From Xylaria sp. FL1777 (taxonomy: Eukaryota > Ascomycota > Sordariomycetes > Xylariales > Xylariaceae), in assembly GCA_022578965.1 (NCBI GenBank), contig MU400610.1, positions 81,402 through 145,401 on the forward strand: 64,000 nucleotides of DNA, written 5' to 3'. The position numbers and the translations under genes are program-made. The notes under the pieces were generated by a model, which made no database searches, was not told where the DNA came from, and saw only the letters and a list, made by a program, of their open reading frames with translations. Positions 62,601 to 64,000 of the stretch are shown here, piece after piece (the stretch's first letter is position 1; the number at the start of each line of letters is the position of its first letter).

Positions 62601-64000
62601 AATAACTTTATTTGTTTTTAAGTATTATAATTAGCGTTTATTATTTTAATGCCATCTTTAATTATAATATAGCTATTTTATAAATATTTGTTTTTATAAG
62701 TAATAATAAACATAAATAAATCTTTTTTATTATATGTTTATAAAACTAGTTTTTAGTTTATAAAAAGTAATAAAAATTCTAGTAGTATTAAAATTATAAC
62801 GTTAAAAAATTAATTCTTTATTAATTTTATTTTATTAGTAAGTATTATATAGTATAAATAGTAAATTAAATAGCTAATATATATAAGATTTTTTAAATAA
62901 ACAAGAAGATTTTTTGCTTTTGTAGTAATAATTAATATATATATATTATATTTAAAATTAATAATTTGCTAAACAAAAAATAATGCAGCTAAAAAATTTG
63001 CTATGTTTTTTTAAGCATTTAAAACACTATTTAAGTAGTATTAAGCTTATAACTTAAATTAAAGCAACAGCTAAATTTTAGGCTTTATGCGTAAACAATT
63101 TTCCGTTTTCGTAAGAATTAATATATAAAAGCTTAACTAGTAGTTTATTAATTAATTTTTTTACAAAAATAAAGCATAATAGTTGTTTTTTTTTTTTTTA
63201 ATAGCTTTAAGCTTTTAGTTAGCATAAAGCTATTATAGCTAACTGTTTTTTTACTTTTAACTTTTTGTTACTTAGTATTAACTTTGTAGTAAAATTATTA
63301 ATAATATAATTAAATCTAGTTTTTTTTAAATATTTATTAACCTTTTAAATTTTAAGTTATATTATATCTTAAAATTAATATTAAACAAAAGTTTTAAGTG
63401 TAATACTAAATAAATTTATACTTTTTTTTTAACTTTACGGATTTTAATAACAAATATTTATATTATTATAGCTTTTCTTTTTACTTCAGCAATTTATTTA
63501 TGCAAAAAAAAAGTTTTAAGCATTAAAAATTAAAGATATATTTATAATTATAAGCTTATTTAAAAAAAATCTAAAAAGTTAAATAAAACTAGTTATTATT
63601 TAGCAATAATGCTAATAAAAAAAAAAAAACAAGTTTTGTTGCAATTATGCTTTTTAAATAAAATGCGTAATTATATAATAATTGCATATAGTATTACTTT
63701 TTATATGTGCTGTTTTTACGTTTTAAATTAGTTTTTTTAGTAAGCTTATTAAACCTAGTTTATTATTTTACAAAAAAGGCATTTTAAAAGTAAAAAATAA
63801 AAAGCTTTAATAAAAAGCTTAATAATATTACTAAAAAAAAATTAATTATTAATACAATAAACAATAGTAATAAAACTAACTTTTTAGCTAATAATTATAT
63901 ACTACAGATTAAGCTATACTAGTTATAATGCTTATAATAAAAAGTAGCGCTTAAAAACAAATTTTATTAAAAATATAATATTTTTAGTTTTTAATTTTTG
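59691..64000. other. 4.3 kb of AT-rich DNA without recognisable genes
   Basis: Stops are dense in all frames. A minus-strand stretch near 62480-62530 contains P-K-K-N-G, which recalls the start of the gypsy RT fingers, but the residues that should follow are not there. No structural RNA was seen. Confidence 0.5.

Overview
This window looks like a transposon graveyard from a filamentous ascomycete, heavily mutated by repeat-induced point mutation (RIP). By hand-counting sample lines it is about 80% A+T. No ordinary gene survives. The longest ATG-started open frame is 121 codons. Wherever two copies of a repeat can be compared, they differ almost only by C/T and G/A changes, often CpA to TpA on either strand. 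The element types also point to Pezizomycotina: a Tad-like LINE with a restriction-like GDFN endonuclease motif, a fungal-type Ty1/copia element and a Ty3/gypsy element. Species and chromosome cannot be read from the sequence.

Layout. 1-5935: low-complexity DNA, a 2194-bp unclassified element (A1), minisatellites, a small repetitive ORF and an undated coding relic. 5936-27056: one Ty3/gypsy relic that has been hit repeatedly. Its 5' LTR is split by a complete Ty1/copia element (6396-13770). Its body is split by a Tad-like LINE (15591-20739), by a second 2194-bp element (A2, 21100-23293) and by a shorter relative (A3, 24126-24709). Gag, RT and RNase H remnants read on the + strand, but no integrase is seen, and the LTR at the far end is inverted. 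27171-39674: a second copy of the LINE, itself split by a second copia copy (31660-39012) in the opposite orientation to the first. 39685-64000: mostly unrecognisable AT-rich DNA with a cysteine-rich coding relic, three copies of a ~304-bp TIR element (MITE), a ~101-bp tandem array, a fragment of element A (A4) and weak coding relics.

Target-site duplications survive at most insertions: 5 bp for the copia copies, ~10-15 bp for the LINEs and 11-16 bp for the A family. The order of events can therefore be read: gypsy first, then LINE1, A2, A3 and copia1 into it; LINE2 next to it, then copia2 into LINE2. RIP mutated all of them. LINE ORF2 still holds one frame across EN, RT and the C-terminal cysteine motif, so decay was mainly by base substitution.

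The most unusual objects are the A family, which has fixed ends, a fixed length of 2194 bp and 15-16-bp target-site duplications but no recognisable protein, and the inverted-LTR gypsy relic. Silent heterochromatin, an AT-isochore or a regional centromere are all plausible settings.
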